Assembly (NCBI RefSeq): GCF_014268585.2
Contig: NZ_CP077092.1
Location: forward strand, 5,431,501 to 5,495,500
DNA length: 64,000 nucleotides
Direction: 5' to 3'
From: Pseudomonas iranensis
GTDB taxonomy: Bacteria; Pseudomonadota; Gammaproteobacteria; Pseudomonadales; Pseudomonadaceae
The notes under the pieces were generated by a model. The model ran no database searches, was not told the origin of the DNA, and saw only the letters and a program-made list of their open reading frames with translations. Numbering within the stretch: position 1 is the first letter of the stretch; each line of letters opens with the position of its first letter. The translations under genes and the position numbers were made by a program. Below, piece by piece: positions 35,115 through 45,228 of the stretch.

Positions 35115-35220
35115 GATCAGCTTCCTGTGTTCTGACTTGCAGAGCTTCATCTTGCCTGCATCGTGGACGCACGGGAACAGTGGCGTTGTGGCGACACTTA
35201 AATCTGCAGACCAATGATGT

Positions 35221-35319
35221 CCCCTGTGGGAGCGAGCCTGCTCGCGAATGCGGTGGATCATCCAATAAAGATGTCGACTGACACACCGCTTTCGCGAGCA
35301 GGCTCGCTCCCACAGGGGG
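35221..35319. repeat. REP doublet, GTGGGAGCGAGC family
   Basis: CCCCTGTGGGAGCGAGCCTG at the left and its complement at the right, just upstream of amn and downstream of the aidB-like gene. Confidence 0.9.
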
Positions 35320-35333
35320 AGATTTGAGGTGGG

Positions 35334-36983
35334 TCAGAAAAGCTGTGGAGTCGAGCGGGCGACGATCGCTTCGACGTCCAGCCCACGCGGTAACGCGCCG
35401 TAGACGCGACCGCCACCGCTCAGACGGCTGGCAATGAAAGCATCGCTTACGGCTGAATTCCCCGCCTCCAACAGAAGCTTGGCCTGCAATCCGAGGGCGA
35501 TGTCTTCGGTCAACTGCCGCGCCCGATACTGAATGTCACTGGTGTCGTTGAACTGCGCCTGCAACTGCTGAATGTGCGCGGCCAGACGCTTGTCGCCATG
35601 GCCATCGCCCAATTCGCTGAACAGCACATCCAGCACACCCGGCTCCTTCGACAATGCGCGCAGCACATCCAGACATTGCACATTCCCCGAGCCTTCCCAC
35701 GTCGAGTTCACCGGCGCTTCGCGGTACAGGCGCGGCAGGATGCTGTCCTCGACGTATCCAGCACCGCCCATGCATTCGGCGGCTTCGTTGATCATTCCTG
35801 GCGCGCGCTTGCAGATCCAGTATTTGCCCACTGCCGTCACCAACCGCGCGAATTGCGCTTCGTGGCGATCATCCAGATGATCGAGCGCCTTGCCCATGCG
35901 CAGACTCAGGGCCAACGCGGCCTCGCTCTCCAGGGCAAGATCGGCGATTACGTTTTGCATCAGCGGCTGCTCGCTGAGCAATTTGCCGCCGACCTTGCGG
36001 TGCGCGCAGTGATGGCTGGCCTGGGTCAGCGCCTGGCGCATCAGCGAGCTGGAGCCGACCATGCAATCGAAACGGGTCATCGCTACCATTTCGATGATGG
36101 TCGGCACGCCGCGCCCTTCTTCGCCGATCATCCACGCCAGCGCCCCACGAAATTCCACTTCGCTGGAGGCGTTGGACTGGTTGCCGAGTTTGTTTTTCAG
36201 ACGCTGGATGTAGAACTGATTGCGCGTGTCATCCGGGCGATGGCGCGGCAGCAGAAAGCAACTCAAGCCCTTGTCGGTTTGCGCCAAGGTAAGGAAGGCG
36301 TCGCACATCGGCGCCGAGCAGAACCACTTGTGCCCGACCAGTTCATAGGCCTGACCCGGGCCGCTGGCGCCGACCGGGTAAGCCTTGGTGGTGTTGGCGC
36401 GAACGTCGGTGCCGCCCTGCTTCTCGGTCATTGCCATGCCGATGGTCACGCCGGCCTTGTGCGCCATGCCGACGTTGCGCGGATCGTATTCGGTGGCGAG
36501 GACTTTCGGCAGCCACTGCTCAGCCAGCTCCGGCTGCAAGCGCAGGGCCGGCACGCTGGCGAAAGTCATGGTCAGCGGGCAACCACTGCCGGCCTCGGCC
36601 TGGCTGTGCAGATAGGTCATCGAAGCGCGGGCGACATGCGCGCCGTCCTGCGGGTGTGCCCAAGGCAGCGAGGTCAGGCCATGTTCGATCGCGGTGCGCA
36701 TCAGCTGGTGGTAAGCCGGGTGAAACTCGACCAGATCGATGCGATGGCCGTAGCGATCATGGCTGGCAAACAGCGGTTTGTTCTGGTTGGCGAGAAACCC
36801 CGCCTCCATCAAAGGCCCACCCGCCAGTGCGCCATAGGCATCGATGCGCGACTCGGCCCAACCGGCACCAAAACGCCGCGACCACTCCTGTAACGGCAGG
36901 TCGATGCGATACAGGTTGGTGCCGTCCAGCGACGGCGGCTGATTGGTGACTTCGTGGGTTTCGGCGAACTGATGCAGGTTCAT
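35334..36983 (-). CDS. aidB: acyl-CoA dehydrogenase family protein, AidB-like
   Basis: 549 residues, longer than ordinary acyl-CoA dehydrogenases and matching AidB. The start MNLHQFAETHEVTNQPPSLDGTN is typical. FAD-binding segments are TGGTDVRANTT, GHKWFCSAPMCDAFL and ECMGGAGYVEDSILPRLYREAPVNSTWEGSGNVQCLDVLRA; this last block is the AidB signature and includes the position of the catalytic base seen in acyl-CoA dehydrogenases. AidB is tied to protection from alkylating agents; its enzyme substrate is unclear. A perfect palindrome lies 25 bases upstream. Confidence 0.87.
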   Translation of the reverse strand: MNLHQFAETHEVTNQPPSLDGTNLYRIDLPLQEWSRRFGAGWAESRIDAYGALAGGPLMEAGFLANQNKPLFASHDRYGHRIDLVEFHPAYHQLMRTAIEHGLTSLPWAHPQDGAHVARASMTYLHSQAEAGSGCPLTMTFASVPALRLQPELAEQWLPKVLATEYDPRNVGMAHKAGVTIGMAMTEKQGGTDVRANTTKAYPVGASGPGQAYELVGHKWFCSAPMCDAFLTLAQTDKGLSCFLLPRHRPDDTRNQFYIQRLKNKLGNQSNASSEVEFRGALAWMIGEEGRGVPTIIEMVAMTRFDCMVGSSSLMRQALTQASHHCAHRKVGGKLLSEQPLMQNVIADLALESEAALALSLRMGKALDHLDDRHEAQFARLVTAVGKYWICKRAPGMINEAAECMGGAGYVEDSILPRLYREAPVNSTWEGSGNVQCLDVLRALSKEPGVLDVLFSELGDGHGDKRLAAHIQQLQAQFNDTSDIQYRARQLTEDIALGLQAKLLLEAGNSAVSDAFIASRLSGGGRVYGALPRGLDVEAIVARSTPQLF

Positions 36984-37007
36984 GACGGCGCTCCGTGTTC
37001 AGCAATG

Positions 37008-37034
37008 GCACCAGTTAAGCACTGGTGCTTTTTT
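37008..37034. promoter_or_regulatory. perfect palindrome with T-run, upstream of aidB
   Basis: GCACCAGT, loop TAAGC, ACTGGTGC, then six T on the plus strand. It lies 25 bases before the aidB start on the opposite strand. As a plus-strand terminator it would follow no plus-strand gene, so it may be an operator or 5'-leader element for aidB. A second stem follows at 37051-37068. Confidence 0.5.
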
Positions 37035-37050
37035 GAACAAAGTGTCATAG

Positions 37051-37071
37051 GCGCCGTTTTTGCGGCGCTTT
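37051..37071. terminator. stem-loop between ladS and aidB
   Basis: GCGCCG, loop TTTTTG, CGGCGC, followed by TTTTA on the plus strand. Read on the minus strand (ladS direction) the T run is poor, so its role as ladS terminator is doubtful. Confidence 0.4.
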
Positions 37072-37078
37072 TACCCCA

Positions 37079-39430
37079 TCAGCAACTGAGCACGCGGCGC
37101 TGCAAGGCAGCCTGCAGATCCTCGAATTTCACCGGTTTGTGCAGATAGTCGATAGGCGCGCCCGGGGCGCATTGTTCGCGATCCGCACCCAGCGCCAGCA
37201 TGAACACTGGCAAATGCGCGCAGCCTGGCAATGCATGGATCTGGCAGCACAGCGATGCGCCTTCGTGGTTGGGCAACTGGCAATCGATCAGCACCGCATC
37301 GAAGCTTTCCCGTTGCAGGCAGTCCAGCGCCGCGGCGCCGTTATCCGCGCTGCGCACGCGGAAACCGAGCTTGAGCAACATGCCACGCATCACCAGTTGG
37401 TTGACGCTGTTGTCATCCACCAGCAGCACCGTGCAGTCCTGCGGCGCACGAATGCAATCGCGGGGCGGCTGATCCGCAGGCGCTTCGATCACCGGCAGTT
37501 CGAATTCGACATCGAGCTGGAAGCGGCTGCCGCGTCCCGGCTCGGAGCGATGGGTGAGTTTGCCGCCGAGCAATTCGACCAATTGCCGACAGATCGCCAG
37601 ACCAACACCGAGGCCGCCGTATTCGCGAGTCATCGAACCGTCGAGCTGGAAGAAACGCTGATACAGGGTCGCCTCGCCCAGATCAGTGAAACCGATACCG
37701 GTGTCGATCACCGCAAACGACAGCGCCATGCGCTCATCCGCCGACGGCCGACCGGTAACGCGCAACGCCAGCCCGCCGACGCGGGTGAACTTGATCGCAT
37801 TGTCCAGCAGGCATTCCAGGCACTGCGCCAGTTTCGCGCTGTCGCCGAGCAAGCGATCCGGCAGGGTCGGCAGCACCTCGACCTTGAAGTCCAGCGACTT
37901 GCTCGCTGCATTACCTTCGAACTGCACGCGCAACGCCTCGACCACTGCGCGCAGGCTGAAACTGCCCGGCGTCGCCTTGAGCTTGCCGGCCTGCAATTCA
38001 GTGAGCGTGAGGATGCCATTGACCATGCGCATCATGTCGCGGGCGGAACCGGCGGCGGTCTGTTGATATTGCTCAAGCTCGGGATCGAGGTCGACGGTCT
38101 GCATCAGCTCCAGCGAACCGATCACCCCATTCATCGGCGTGCGCAATTCGTGGGTCAGCGTCGCGAGGAATTCGTCCTTGAGCTTGTTGCTGTGAGCCAG
38201 TTGCTGGTTGAGCACTTCGAGTTTCTGCCCGGCGTCGAACAAGGTCTGCGCCTGTTGTTCGCGCATGGCGTTGATGCGATCAGCCAGCGCCAGCGACAGC
38301 AGCGCCACCTCGATGGCCGAGCCGATCTGGCTGGCGTACATGGTCAGGAATACGTTGGGCAGCAGGCCCAGCACCATCAGCGTATTGACGATGCCGCCGA
38401 GCAGGAACGCCGACCAGGCGATGATGAAGTAACGCGCCACGCGCAAGCCGCGCCACCAGGCAAGAATCCCGGCGGCAAAGATCACCACGGTGAAGGTCAG
38501 CGCCAGTGTGGTCGCCAGGCGCAGGGCCAAGGCGTAACTGGTCATCAGCGACAGACCGATCACCAGTGCACTGAAGGCAATCAGGCCGATCAGCAAACGA
38601 TCCAGCCAGGGGCTGTGGGTCTTGGTCTGCAGGAAACTGCGGGCGAACTGGCTGCCGAACAGTCCGGCGCAACCGATGAAGAACGGCGTCGCGGCGTTGG
38701 CCCACCATGGGTTGTCCGGCCAGAAATACTCGACCGCCGCGCCATTCACCGACAATTGATAGAGGCCGAACGAGCCGATATAGAAGATGTAATAGAGGTA
38801 ACTGGTGTCGCGCACGCTCAGGTAGATGAACAGGTTGTAGACCAGCATCCCCAGCAGCACGCCATAAATGATGCCGAGCACATACAGGCGCACCGGTTGA
38901 TCTTCGAGGTACGCGGTGCTCGACCACAACGTCACCGGCGCCTGGATCGAGCCTTCGCTGGCCAGTCGCAGGTACAGCGTCTGCTGTTGATCCGGTTTGA
39001 AGGGCAGGTCGAACAGGTAGTTGTTCTGGCGGATCTCGCGACTGGCGAAGGGCAAGGCATCGCCGGTCTGGCGCACCAGTCGGTATTCGCCATTGGCGCC
39101 AGGCAAGTAAAGATCGAGGTGATCAAGCGGCGGATACGCCAGCTCCAGCAGCCAGGTGCGCTGGGCGGCCGGGTTGCTCGGGCGGTAATGCAGGTCGATC
39201 TTCAGCCAGAACGCCGAACGCGAGTAACCGGCGTTGAGCGTGGCTTTGTCGTGAGCTTTGAACTGGCCGGCGGCGTCTTGCGCACGGACGTCGGCAATCG
39301 TCGCCTGACCGCTCGGGTCTTCGAACACTTGCAGCGATCGGCCCAGTGGCAGGCTCTGGATGAATTCGTCGAATTCGACGGCGCTCGCCATAAGGGGCAA
39401 GCAGAACAGCAACATCAGCAAATAGCGCAT
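37079..39430 (-). CDS. ladS: hybrid sensor histidine kinase LadS
   Basis: 783 residues. A signal peptide (RYLLMLLFCLPLMASAVE) is followed by a periplasmic 7TMR-DISMED2 domain (about 20-175) and seven membrane helices (about 183-385). HisKA carries H427 (FLATLTHELRTPMNG). HATPase motifs are DNAIKF (543-548), DTGIGF and GLGVGLAI. A receiver domain is at 666-783 with phospho-acceptor D716 (DAVLIDCQLP). This matches P. aeruginosa LadS, which feeds the GacS/GacA cascade and promotes biofilm. Placement beside thiD-thiE-hemL and an acyl-CoA dehydrogenase gene supports the call. It is divergent from thiD. Confidence 0.88.
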   Translation of the reverse strand: MRYLLMLLFCLPLMASAVEFDEFIQSLPLGRSLQVFEDPSGQATIADVRAQDAAGQFKAHDKATLNAGYSRSAFWLKIDLHYRPSNPAAQRTWLLELAYPPLDHLDLYLPGANGEYRLVRQTGDALPFASREIRQNNYLFDLPFKPDQQQTLYLRLASEGSIQAPVTLWSSTAYLEDQPVRLYVLGIIYGVLLGMLVYNLFIYLSVRDTSYLYYIFYIGSFGLYQLSVNGAAVEYFWPDNPWWANAATPFFIGCAGLFGSQFARSFLQTKTHSPWLDRLLIGLIAFSALVIGLSLMTSYALALRLATTLALTFTVVIFAAGILAWWRGLRVARYFIIAWSAFLLGGIVNTLMVLGLLPNVFLTMYASQIGSAIEVALLSLALADRINAMREQQAQTLFDAGQKLEVLNQQLAHSNKLKDEFLATLTHELRTPMNGVIGSLELMQTVDLDPELEQYQQTAAGSARDMMRMVNGILTLTELQAGKLKATPGSFSLRAVVEALRVQFEGNAASKSLDFKVEVLPTLPDRLLGDSAKLAQCLECLLDNAIKFTRVGGLALRVTGRPSADERMALSFAVIDTGIGFTDLGEATLYQRFFQLDGSMTREYGGLGVGLAICRQLVELLGGKLTHRSEPGRGSRFQLDVEFELPVIEAPADQPPRDCIRAPQDCTVLLVDDNSVNQLVMRGMLLKLGFRVRSADNGAAALDCLQRESFDAVLIDCQLPNHEGASLCCQIHALPGCAHLPVFMLALGADREQCAPGAPIDYLHKPVKFEDLQAALQRRVLSC

Positions 39431-39731
39431 TGAAGCCCCAGCGTGGCTCGTCCGGTTGTGTCAGGAAGCCCCCCATTCCCTTTGAGTAGACGTAAAACCG
39501 GTATTACCTGTGATTGTTTGGATCCAGCCTAGCATAGCCGTTGATGGCCATTGAGCACCATGGAAATTTTTCCTACAACGGCTCTAGAACGGGCGTTCCA
39601 GGGCAAAGCACCGAGATAGAGCTGTTGGAATGGTCAGGAACGTCAAAGATCGCAGCCTCCGGCAGCTCCTGCATTTATCTTGCTCTGCCACCCACACCCC
39701 AAAATCAGCTTTGGTGGTAAGCTCGCGCACC
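39431..39731. other. intergenic region between ladS and thiD
   Basis: 301 bases. It contains one half of a GTAGGAGCTGC-family REP (39647-39672) and otherwise nothing recognised. No TPP riboswitch-like conserved core was seen upstream of thiD. Confidence 0.5.
39647..39672. repeat. single REP arm, GATCGCAGCC..CAGCTCCT type
   Basis: AGATCGCAGCCTCCGGCAGC followed by TCCTGC. It matches the right arm of the 8709 doublet. No left arm is nearby. Confidence 0.75.
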
Positions 39732-40529
39732 ATGAATATCTACAGCTCCCGCCCCGTTGTCCTCTGTCTCTCCGGCCACGACCCCAGTGGTGGCGCCGGC
39801 TTGCAGGCAGATATCGAAGCCTTGCTCGCGCAGGGTTGCCATGCGGCTCCGGCCGTCACCGCCCTGACCGTGCAAGACACCGTCAACGTCACTGACTTCC
39901 GCGTCCTCGACCGTGAGTGGGTACTGGCCCAGGCCAACGCCGTGCTCAACGACTCCGAAGTCGCCGCAGTGAAACTGGGCATGCTCGGTTCGCTGGAGAT
40001 GGTCGACACGGTCGTCGAACTGCTCTCGGCGCACCCGCACCTGCCAGTGGTCTGCGACCCGGTGCTGCGTGCCGGCGGCGGCGGACGCCTGGGCAAGGAC
40101 GAGGTCGGCTACGCGATGCGCGAGCGTCTGCTGCCGCTGTCGATCATTGCCACGCCCAATCTTCCTGAAGCGCGCATCCTCGCCGAACTGCCCGAAGGCA
40201 CGGCCGACGAGTGCGCGGAAAAACTCCTGCCATTCGTCAAAAACCTGCTGATCACCGGCGGCCATGGCGACGAAACTGAAATCCACAACCGCGTGTACAG
40301 CCGCGACGGCCTGCGCGAAACCTTTATCTGCCAGCGTCTGCCGGGCAGCTATCACGGCTCCGGTTGTACGCTGGCCAGCGCCCTCGCCGGTCGCCTGGCT
40401 CAGGGCGAACACCTGGCCAGTGCCGTGCGCAGTGCGCTGGATTACACCTGGCGGACTTTGCGCGATGCCGAACAACTGGGCAAAGGCCAGTTCGTGCCGC
40501 GTCGCCTGCCGCTGGATTTCTGCTCGTAA
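39732..40529 (+). CDS. thiD: hydroxymethylpyrimidine/phosphomethylpyrimidine kinase
   Basis: 265 residues starting MNIYSSRPVVLCLSGHDPSGGAGLQADIEALLAQGCHA, the start of ThiD. Ribokinase-fold marks include VCDPVLRAGGGGRLG, TPNLPEARILAEL and the anion-hole/catalytic GSYHGSGCTLASALAGRLA near the end. It phosphorylates HMP and HMP-P in thiamin synthesis. Followed after 18 bases by thiE; the two are adjacent in the thiamin pathway. No riboswitch is seen. Confidence 0.95.
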   Translation: MNIYSSRPVVLCLSGHDPSGGAGLQADIEALLAQGCHAAPAVTALTVQDTVNVTDFRVLDREWVLAQANAVLNDSEVAAVKLGMLGSLEMVDTVVELLSAHPHLPVVCDPVLRAGGGGRLGKDEVGYAMRERLLPLSIIATPNLPEARILAELPEGTADECAEKLLPFVKNLLITGGHGDETEIHNRVYSRDGLRETFICQRLPGSYHGSGCTLASALAGRLAQGEHLASAVRSALDYTWRTLRDAEQLGKGQFVPRRLPLDFCS

Positions 40530-40547
40530 CGTCGCGAGGTCTGCCCG

Positions 40548-41171
40548 ATGAAACTACGTGGCCTGTATGCCATTACCGACAGCCAGTTGCTGGCCGGCAA
40601 GTTTCTGTCTTACGTGGAGGCGGCGCTCGAGGGCGGCGTCACTCTGCTGCAATACCGCGACAAGAGCAGCGACGAGGCCCGCCGTCTGCGCGAGGCCGAG
40701 GCGTTGCGCAACCTGTGCGAGCGCTACAAGACGCAACTGATCATCAACGATGACGCCGAGCTGGCCGCACGCCTCAACGTCGGCGTGCACCTCGGGCAGA
40801 CCGACGGCCCGCTATCGCCGACCCGCGCCCTGCTCGGTTCGAAAGCCATCATCGGTTCTACCTGCCATGGGCAAATCGCTCTGGCCGAACAAGCCGCCAA
40901 AGAAGGTGCGAGCTATGTCGCCTTCGGCCGCTTCTTCAATTCCACCACCAAACCCGGTGCGCCGAGTTGCAGCCTCGACTTGCTCGACGAAGCCAAACGC
41001 ACACTGCACTTGCCGATCTGCGCGATCGGCGGGATCACCCTCGATAACGCCGCGCCACTGGTCGAGCACGGTGTCGATCTGCTCGCCGTGATCCACGGTT
41101 TGTTCGGCGCCGAGAGCAGCGCCGAAGTGACCCGCCGCGCCCGCGCCTTCAACGAACTTCTGAAAATCTGA
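40548..41171 (+). CDS. thiE: thiamine-phosphate synthase
   Basis: 207 residues. TIM-barrel enzyme that joins HMP-PP and thiazole phosphate. Conserved pieces are [37 protein letters not shown] (pyrophosphate and Mg residues), [35 protein letters not shown] and [11 protein letters not shown]. It lies between thiD and hemL with gaps of 18 and 15 bases, so the three are probably one transcript. Confidence 0.95.
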   Translation: MKLRGLYAITDSQLLAGKFLSYVEAALEGGVTLLQYRDKSSDEARRLREAEALRNLCERYKTQLIINDDAELAARLNVGVHLGQTDGPLSPTRALLGSKAIIGSTCHGQIALAEQAAKEGASYVAFGRFFNSTTKPGAPSCSLDLLDEAKRTLHLPICAIGGITLDNAAPLVEHGVDLLAVIHGLFGAESSAEVTRRARAFNELLKI

Positions 41172-41186
41172 TTTGAGAGCCCGATC

Positions 41187-42470
41187 ATGTCTCGTTCCGA
41201 AACCCTGTTTGCCAATGCTCAGAAACACATCCCCGGCGGCGTCAACTCGCCGGTGCGCGCGTTCAAGAGCGTCGGCGGCACCCCGCTGTTCTTCAAACAC
41301 GCCGAAGGCGCTTACGTCACCGACGAAGATGACAAGCGTTATGTCGATTACGTGGGTTCGTGGGGGCCGATGATCCTTGGCCACAGCCATCCGGACGTGC
41401 TCGACGCGGTGCGCAATCAGCTGCAACACGGCCTGTCCTACGGTGCACCGACGTCGATGGAAACCGAGATGGCCGATCTGGTCTGCTCGCTGGTGCCGTC
41501 GATGGACATGGTGCGCATGGTCAGCTCCGGCACCGAAGCGACCATGAGCGCGATCCGTCTGGCCCGTGGTTACACCGGTCGCGACAGCATCATCAAATTC
41601 GAAGGCTGCTACCACGGCCACTCCGACAGCCTGCTGGTCAAGGCCGGTTCCGGCGCTCTGACCCAGGGCGTACCGAGCTCGGCCGGCGTGCCGGCAGCGT
41701 TCGCCAAACACACCCTGACCCTGCCGTTCAACGACATCGACGCGGTTGAAACGATGCTGGCTGAAGTGGGTGAGGACGTGGCGTGCATCATCGTCGAACC
41801 GGTCGCCGGCAACATGAACTGCGTGCCGCCAGCGCCGGGCTTCCTCGAAGGCCTGCGTTCATTGTGTGACAAGCACGGCGTGGTGCTGATTTTCGACGAA
41901 GTGATGACCGGTTTCCGCGTCGCCCTCGGCGGTGCCCAGGCGCACTATGGCGTGACGCCGGACCTGACCACGTTCGGCAAGATCATCGGCGGCGGTATGC
42001 CGGTGGGCTGCTTCGGTGGCAAACGCGAGATCATGCAGCGCATCGCCCCACTGGGCCCGGTGTATCAGGCCGGTACGTTGTCGGGTAATCCGCTGGCGAT
42101 GGCTGCCGGCCTGACGACCCTGCGTCTGATCAGCCGCCCGGGCTTCCACGCCGAACTGACCGACTACACCGCGCGCATGCTCGACGGTCTGCAGCAGCGT
42201 GCCGATGCTGCGGGCATCCCGTTCGTGACCACTCAGGCCGGCGGCATGTTCGGTCTGTACTTCAGCGGCGCCGACGACATCGTCACCTTCGACGACGTGA
42301 TGGCCAGCGACGCAGCAATGTTCGGTCGCTTCTTCCACCTGATGCTCGAAGGTGGCGTGTACCTGGCGCCGAGCGCTTTCGAAGCCGGTTTCACCTCGAT
42401 CGCCCATGGCGAAGCCGAGTTGCAACTGACGCTGGACGCTGCCGAGCGCGCCTTCGCCGCATTGAAATAA
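41187..42470 (+). CDS. hemL: glutamate-1-semialdehyde 2,1-aminomutase
   Basis: 427 residues, the full GSAM length. It makes 5-aminolevulinate from glutamate 1-semialdehyde for heme. The start [26 protein letters not shown] is standard. The PLP lysine is K265 in [19 protein letters not shown]. Also present are [21 protein letters not shown] and [18 protein letters not shown]. It closes the thiD-thiE-hemL unit; a hairpin follows its stop. Confidence 0.95.
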   Translation: MSRSETLFANAQKHIPGGVNSPVRAFKSVGGTPLFFKHAEGAYVTDEDDKRYVDYVGSWGPMILGHSHPDVLDAVRNQLQHGLSYGAPTSMETEMADLVCSLVPSMDMVRMVSSGTEATMSAIRLARGYTGRDSIIKFEGCYHGHSDSLLVKAGSGALTQGVPSSAGVPAAFAKHTLTLPFNDIDAVETMLAEVGEDVACIIVEPVAGNMNCVPPAPGFLEGLRSLCDKHGVVLIFDEVMTGFRVALGGAQAHYGVTPDLTTFGKIIGGGMPVGCFGGKREIMQRIAPLGPVYQAGTLSGNPLAMAAGLTTLRLISRPGFHAELTDYTARMLDGLQQRADAAGIPFVTTQAGGMFGLYFSGADDIVTFDDVMASDAAMFGRFFHLMLEGGVYLAPSAFEAGFTSIAHGEAELQLTLDAAERAFAALK

Positions 42471-42480
42471 TCGCCGTACC

Positions 42481-42512
42481 GCTGACGTTGGCTATGGCCA
42501 GCGTCAGCTTTC
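42481..42512 (+). terminator. probable terminator after hemL
   Basis: GCTGACGTTGGC, loop TATG, GCCAGCGTCAGC, then TTTC. The stem has one mismatch in twelve. It lies ten bases after the hemL stop; the T run is short. Confidence 0.7.
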
Positions 42513-42694
42513 GCCTACATCCGCCCGGTTTTTCCGACGTGCCTGCGAAAATCCTGCCCGAATCGGGCGATATATTCCCCACGCAGCAGAAAAACGAGTA
42601 AAGACTTTGTAAGGTTGGCCCTGCTTATTTCATAATGCGCGCTTATTGGATCCCTCGACGGGTCCGCGTGCCCTTCAGAGGTAAGTCGATTCCC

Positions 42695-43249
42695 ATGAAC
42701 CGCACCGGCCGCACCCTTGCATTGGGCTGCCTGTTGCTCCTTCAGCCCCTGCTCGCGCATGCACAAGCAGGCGGCAACTCGTTGTTGATCCCGGCGATGG
42801 GTCGTTGCACCCTCAATACTCAGCCGCAAGACGTCACGCAGGCACTGGCCGCCTGCCAGAAAGCGGCGGACGAAGGGGACGCGCAAGCGCAATACGAGTT
42901 GGGTGAGTTCTACTACGACGGCAAGAACGCGCCGCGCGACCTCAATCAAGCCCTGAGCTATTTCGAAAAGGCCTCATTGCAAGGCCACGCCCAGGCGCAA
43001 TTCAAGCTCGGCAGCATGTTCTTCCACGGTGAAGGCGTGCAGGCCAACAATATCCAGGCCTACATCGTGCTGAAGATGGCAGCGGTCAACGGTGCCGAAG
43101 AGGCATTGGACACGGCTGACGAAGTCTCGGAAAAGATGTCCCGCGAAGATCTCGAAACCGCTACTCAGGTGCTCGGGCAGATTTTCCGCAAGTACCTGAT
43201 GGAACTGCAGAACGCCGACGGGCGCACGCCATTCTCCCCACTGCCCTAA
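42695..43249 (+). CDS. exported Sel1/TPR-repeat protein
   Basis: 184 residues from MNRTGRTLALGCLLLLQPLLAHAQ, a clear signal peptide. The mature part has Sel1-like repeats at about 45-110 (AADEGDAQAQYELGEFYYDGKNAPRDLNQALSYFEKA, SLQGHAQAQFKLGSMFFHGEGVQANNIQAY), a scaffold for protein-protein contacts in the periplasm. It also contains a cysteine pair (RCTLNTQ, AACQKA). The partner is unknown. It follows hemL but is separated by a hairpin and 220 bases. Confidence 0.8.
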   Translation: MNRTGRTLALGCLLLLQPLLAHAQAGGNSLLIPAMGRCTLNTQPQDVTQALAACQKAADEGDAQAQYELGEFYYDGKNAPRDLNQALSYFEKASLQGHAQAQFKLGSMFFHGEGVQANNIQAYIVLKMAAVNGAEEALDTADEVSEKMSREDLETATQVLGQIFRKYLMELQNADGRTPFSPLP

Positions 43250-43267
43250 AGGCTGTGGAGATGACCT

Positions 43268-43399
43268 GTGGCGAGGGGATTCATCCCCGTTGGGCTGCGA
43301 AGCAGCCCCAAACCCTGCAACCCGGTTCTGTCTGACACATATTGCTGGATGGATTGCGACTGCTTCGCAGCCCAGCGGGGATAAATCCCCTCACCACAA
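43268..43399. repeat. inverted repeat, GTGGCGAGGGGATT family
   Basis: GTGGCGAGGGGATTCATCCC at the left and GGGGATAAATCCCCTCACCAC at the right, with a TGGGCTGCGAAGCAGCCCCA palindrome after the left arm and TGCTTCGCAGCCCAG before the right arm. It sits between convergent genes. Confidence 0.85.
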
Positions 43400-43424
43400 A
43401 CTCATTCCAATCCAGAATCCGCTG

Positions 43425-43754
43425 TTACTTTTCAGGCATCGGCATCGGAAACGGCATGACATTGCCGACCGCGCCCCGGGCCTCGCTGATTTTCGGCGTG
43501 CCCAGACGTTCCACTTCGTCGATGCGCACGATCGAATGCATCGGCACAAAACTGCGCACCACGCCTTCGAATTGCGCCTTGAGCTTTTCTTCGCTCGGAT
43601 CGACGACCATTTGCGTGCGCTCGCCAAAGACGAATTCTTCAACTTCCAGGAAACCCCACAGATCACTTTGATAGATCTGCTTGGCGTACATTTCGAACAC
43701 CTGGCCCTGGTTGAGGAAAATCACCTTGTAGATTGGAGCTTCGCGTTTGGTCAT
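43425..43754 (-). CDS. DUF1820 family protein
   Basis: 109 residues, small and soluble, beginning MTKREAPIYKVIFLNQGQVFEMYAKQIYQSDLWGF and including FVPMHSIVRIDEVERLG, the typical DUF1820 pattern. It ends in a Met/Pro-rich tail (MPFPMPMPEK). It is divergent from miaB, as in P. aeruginosa. The function is unknown. Confidence 0.85.
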   Translation of the reverse strand: MTKREAPIYKVIFLNQGQVFEMYAKQIYQSDLWGFLEVEEFVFGERTQMVVDPSEEKLKAQFEGVVRSFVPMHSIVRIDEVERLGTPKISEARGAVGNVMPFPMPMPEK

Positions 43755-43886
43755 GGCGGGCGGATAACATCGGGGTAAAAATGAGGGCGCGAACTATAGC
43801 ATAGCCACCGGACGCACAGCGGTAGGAACCTGACGGCTTGTTCCCTATAATGCGCGGTTCTTTGAATCACGTGACGACCCGAATCC

Positions 43887-45215
43887 ATGGCCAAGAAGCT
43901 TTACATCGAAACCCACGGTTGCCAGATGAACGAGTACGACAGCTCGCGCATGGTCGATCTGCTGGGCGAACATCAGGCCCTGGAAGTCACCGCTCGCGCG
44001 GAAGACGCCGACGTGATTCTGCTCAACACCTGCTCGATCCGCGAGCGCGCGCAAGACCGCGTGTATTCGCAGCTCGGCCGCTGGCGCGAACTGAAGCTGG
44101 CCAATCCGGACATGGTCATCGCCGTCGGCGGTTGCGTGGCCAGTCAGGAAGGCGCAGCGATCCGTGATCGCGCCCCGTACGTCGACGTGGTATTCGGCCC
44201 GCAGACCCTGCACCGTCTGCCGGAAATGATCGACGCCGCGCGCAGCAGCAAGCTGCCGCAAGTCGACGTCTCCTTCCCGGAAATCGAAAAATTCGACCAC
44301 CTGCCGGAGCCGCGTATCGACGGCCCGAGCGCTTATGTGTCAGTGATGGAAGGTTGCAGCAAGTACTGCACGTTCTGCGTGGTGCCGTACACCCGTGGCG
44401 AAGAAGTCAGCCGGCCGTTCGACGACGTGATCGCGGAAATCATTCACCTGGCCGAACACGGCGTGCGTGAAGTGACCTTGCTCGGGCAGAACGTCAACGG
44501 CTATCGCGGCCAGACCCATGACGGTCGTCTGGCCGATCTGGCCGAGCTGATTCGCGTGGTCGCCGCTGTCGATGGCATCGACCGCATCCGCTACACCACC
44601 TCGCACCCGCTGGAGTTTTCCGACAGCCTGATCCAGGCCCACGCCGAAGTGCCGGAACTGGTCAAGCACCTGCACTTGCCGGTGCAGTCGGGCTCGGACC
44701 GGATTCTCGCGGCGATGAAGCGTAACCACACGGCGCTGGAGTACAAATCCAAGCTGCGCAAATTGCGCGCTGCGGTGCCAGGAATCTGCATCAGTTCGGA
44801 CTTCATCGTCGGCTTCCCCGGCGAGACCGAGAAAGACTTCGAGCAGACCATGAAGCTGATTGCCGATGTCGGCTTCGATTTCTCCTATTCGTTCGTTTAC
44901 AGCCAGCGCCCGGGCACGCCCGCCGCCGATCTGGCCGACGACACCCCGGAAGAATTGAAGAAAGAACGTCTGAACGCGCTGCAACATCGTTTGAATCAGC
45001 AGGGCTTCGAAATCAGCCGACAAATGGTCGGCTCGATCCAGCGCATTCTGGTCACTGATTATTCGAAGAAAGACCCGGGCGAACTCCAGGGCCGTACCGA
45101 GAATAACCGTATCGTCAACTTCCGCTGCGACAATCCCACCCTGATCGGCCAGTTCGCCGACGTGCACATCGACGCCGCACAACCGCACTCGCTGCGTGGT
45201 TCTTTAATTCAATAA
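43887..45215 (+). CDS. miaB: tRNA-2-methylthio-N6-dimethylallyladenosine synthase
   Basis: 442 residues. N-terminal UPF0004 domain with three iron-sulfur cysteines (C12, C49, C83), radical-SAM CxxxCxxC at C157, C161, C164 ([17 protein letters not shown]), and a C-terminal TRAM domain starting near 375. It converts i6A37 to ms2i6A37 in tRNAs that read UNN codons, inserting sulfur and a methyl group using SAM. The gene is followed by a REP doublet and the PhoH gene. Confidence 0.96.
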   Translation: MAKKLYIETHGCQMNEYDSSRMVDLLGEHQALEVTARAEDADVILLNTCSIRERAQDRVYSQLGRWRELKLANPDMVIAVGGCVASQEGAAIRDRAPYVDVVFGPQTLHRLPEMIDAARSSKLPQVDVSFPEIEKFDHLPEPRIDGPSAYVSVMEGCSKYCTFCVVPYTRGEEVSRPFDDVIAEIIHLAEHGVREVTLLGQNVNGYRGQTHDGRLADLAELIRVVAAVDGIDRIRYTTSHPLEFSDSLIQAHAEVPELVKHLHLPVQSGSDRILAAMKRNHTALEYKSKLRKLRAAVPGICISSDFIVGFPGETEKDFEQTMKLIADVGFDFSYSFVYSQRPGTPAADLADDTPEELKKERLNALQHRLNQQGFEISRQMVGSIQRILVTDYSKKDPGELQGRTENNRIVNFRCDNPTLIGQFADVHIDAAQPHSLRGSLIQ

Positions 45216-45228
45216 CGCCGCATTTCTC

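Noticed and set aside
37139..39433. Very long open frame antisense to ladS (over 760 codons)
   Set aside because: The minus strand has a full kinase with all motifs in order. The antisense product is Gln/His/Arg-rich without any domain; it is a by-product of high GC third positions.
39431..39731. TPP riboswitch upstream of thiD
   Set aside because: No CUGAGA-type core with the paired stems is visible; only a REP half and plain sequence.
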